Source: an uncultured Chitinophaga sp.
GTDB lineage: Bacteria > Bacteroidota > Bacteroidia > Chitinophagales > Chitinophagaceae
Length of the DNA: 64,000 nt
NCBI RefSeq assembly: GCF_937898475.1
Contig: NZ_CALEJS010000016.1
Coordinates: forward strand, 744,001-808,000
Direction: 5' to 3'
Under the pieces are notes generated by a model. That model saw only the letters and a list, made by a program, of their open reading frames with translations, ran no database searches and was not told the origin of the DNA. Shown here piece after piece: positions 62,969-64,000 of the stretch; position 1 is the first letter of the stretch; every line of letters begins with the position of its first letter. The translations under genes and the position numbers were made by a program.

Positions 62969-63208
62969 TACTGCCTGATAGTGTTCCGCAAACAGATAAA
63001 GTGTATCCTCCTTACTCAGCTTATTTAATTGAGCGAAACTAAATACCTTTGCACTTCCCTGGTTCTGTGTTGCCTCATTATGTAATTCACCGTTTTTAAA
63101 AGCGGTAGGTTGATGTTGATAATACGTTTCTATAAATGCTATCACTTCTTTAAACGAAAGTGAATTTTCTTTTACCCTGGTGATCAAAGTTGTCAGTTGC
63201 TCTTTCAT
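62867..63208 (-). CDS. HopJ type III effector-family protein
   Basis: A 113-residue cytoplasmic-looking protein with the HopJ pattern: FKEVIAFIETYYQHQPTAFKNGELHNEATQNQGSAKVFSFAQL (about 19-61), then LYLFAEHYQAVLAHPDGADHQNIRQFMTYGWPGIIFEG. The family was named after a Pseudomonas effector but is widespread in bacteria without type III secretion, so an effector role is not implied. It is transcribed alone on the minus strand. Confidence 0.85.
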   Translation of the reverse strand: MKEQLTTLITRVKENSLSFKEVIAFIETYYQHQPTAFKNGELHNEATQNQGSAKVFSFAQLNKLSKEDTLYLFAEHYQAVLAHPDGADHQNIRQFMTYGWPGIIFEGEALLAK

Positions 63209-63329
63209 TCCGGATTTTTTTGTCTGAAAATAAATACCCTATCTTTAAATAACAGCCGATGACAGGATGTGTGCTTTCCTGCAAAATTAATTTTCAAATA
63301 GTATACTGTAGCAAAAATCTCGGGACCTC

Positions 63330-64000
63330 ATGAAGCTTCTTCTCACTTCCGCGGGCATCAGCAATACCAGCATTCACAATGCGTTGGTTGATCTCCTGGG
63401 TAAACCAGTGGCCGAAGCCAGCGCAGTTTTCGTTCCTACGACGATATACGCAATCCCGGTGGTACGGATATAGTACGACAGGTAATTCGCGGATCCTTAG
63501 GAGATCCTTTTTGCGAATTAGGCTGGAAATCATTGGGACTACTCGAACTTACCGCACTGCCCAGTATCAAACGGGAGCTTTGGGTTCCTATGCTGGAAGC
63601 AACTGACGCCTTACTTGTTGGGGGTGGCGACTGTCAATATTTGTGTTATTGGATGCAACAGTCCGGACTTACAGACCAGTTACCCTCGTTACTGAAAAAA
63701 ATGGTTTATGTAGGCTTAAGTGCGGGCAGTATGATATTGACCCGCTATGGCACCACTTATAACAACCATACATTGCCGGCTGAAAGTCCCAAATCACTTG
63801 GGCTGCTTGACTTTGCACTGCACCCGCATCTGGATCATGAATGGTTTCCGGAAAATTCACTGGCCAACATTGAAAAGCTGGCTGCCACTTTACCTATGCG
63901 CTCATATGCAATTGATGATCAGACAGCCATTAAAGTAAGCGATGATGTTATTGAGGTTATTTCCGAGGGGCACTGGAAATCGTTAGGACCTGCAGAAAAT
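63330..64000 (+). pseudogene. Peptidase E (S51) gene broken by a one-base deletion, runs off window
   Basis: The ATG at 63330 opens MKLLLTSAGISNTSIHNALVDLLGKP, a normal peptidase E start. The frame then stops at a TAG at 63471-63473. Moving back by one base near 63457 restores the family sequence without a break: PGGTDIVRQVIRGSLGDPF, then LLVGGGDCQYLCYWMQQSGL and the nucleophile motif YVGLSAGSM (about 63711-63733), continuing to the window edge. The sequence there reads ATCCCGGTGGT where ATCCCGGGTGGT would be in frame, so one G is missing. Either the gene is recently broken or this is a sequencing error. The intact enzyme would be an Asp-dipeptidase or cyanophycinase-like serine hydrolase. 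Confidence 0.82.

Noticed and set aside
1..64000. tRNA, rRNA, insertion sequence, integrase or prophage genes
   Set aside because: I looked in the intergenic regions and among the proteins and found no candidates; a tRNA covariance search was not possible.

Overview
The window is a chromosomal segment from a Bacteroidota bacterium, most likely a member of the Chitinophagaceae close to Chitinophaga. This rests on tandem SusC/SusD genes, GH92 and GH97 enzymes, many lipoproteins with Bacteroidota-style signal sequences, Ig_7-type repeats in a giant surface protein, and promoters with the TAnnTTTG -7 element used by the Bacteroidota housekeeping sigma factor. I see no rRNA, tRNA, CRISPR array, insertion sequence or phage gene. 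The genus is an inference.

Layout. Positions 1-7012 (minus) hold the N-terminal 2337 codons of a giant secreted repeat protein that runs off the left edge. From 7635 (plus) come a NACHT-like STAND NTPase and, directly behind it, a membrane-anchored transglutaminase-fold cysteine protease. They are followed by an ion-homeostasis block: a ClC channel/antiporter with CBS domains, a KefF-like flavoprotein and a KefB/C-like K+/H+ antiporter. Positions 15772-26678 carry mixed housekeeping and envelope genes: a cupin, mannonate dehydratase, a nucleotide pyrophosphatase-type phosphodiesterase, an orphan SusD-like lipoprotein, a PhyH dioxygenase, an SRPBCC membrane protein and two unrelated L,D-transpeptidases. 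Positions 26860-35102 are glycan-related: a DUF5009/HGSNAT-like membrane protein, a GH92 alpha-mannosidase, a GHL10-like hydrolase, a CBM9-like protein, an HxlR regulator and a gamma-glutamyltransferase.

Positions 35779-49545 form one tightly packed eight-gene plus-strand operon: SusC, SusD, fasciclin-CBM6 lipoprotein, DUF5007-like lipoprotein, SusC, SusD, fasciclin lipoprotein, and an IPT/delta-60-propeller lipoprotein. It looks like a duplicated outer-membrane uptake or surface complex with no enzyme and no dedicated regulator. Next come an MFS transporter and a YiaK-type 3-dehydro-L-gulonate dehydrogenase.

Positions 51834-56448 are an RNA-repair island: the RtcB RNA ligase followed by two tandem RlaP-like nucleotidyltransferases. 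A WYL-domain regulator is transcribed divergently, and a perfect 14-bp inverted repeat lies between the two transcription units. The right end holds a sulfatase, an Old Yellow Enzyme, an AraC regulator, a GH97 enzyme, a HopJ-family protein, and a peptidase E (S51) gene broken by an apparent one-base deletion.

The best candidates for something undescribed are the NTPase/transglutaminase pair (7635-11152), the doubled SusCD-fasciclin operon, and the RtcB/RlaP/RlaP/WYL cassette with its operator-like repeat. A small but clear fossil is also present: the last 23 codons of a vanished outer-membrane barrel gene with its own terminator (32476-32599).
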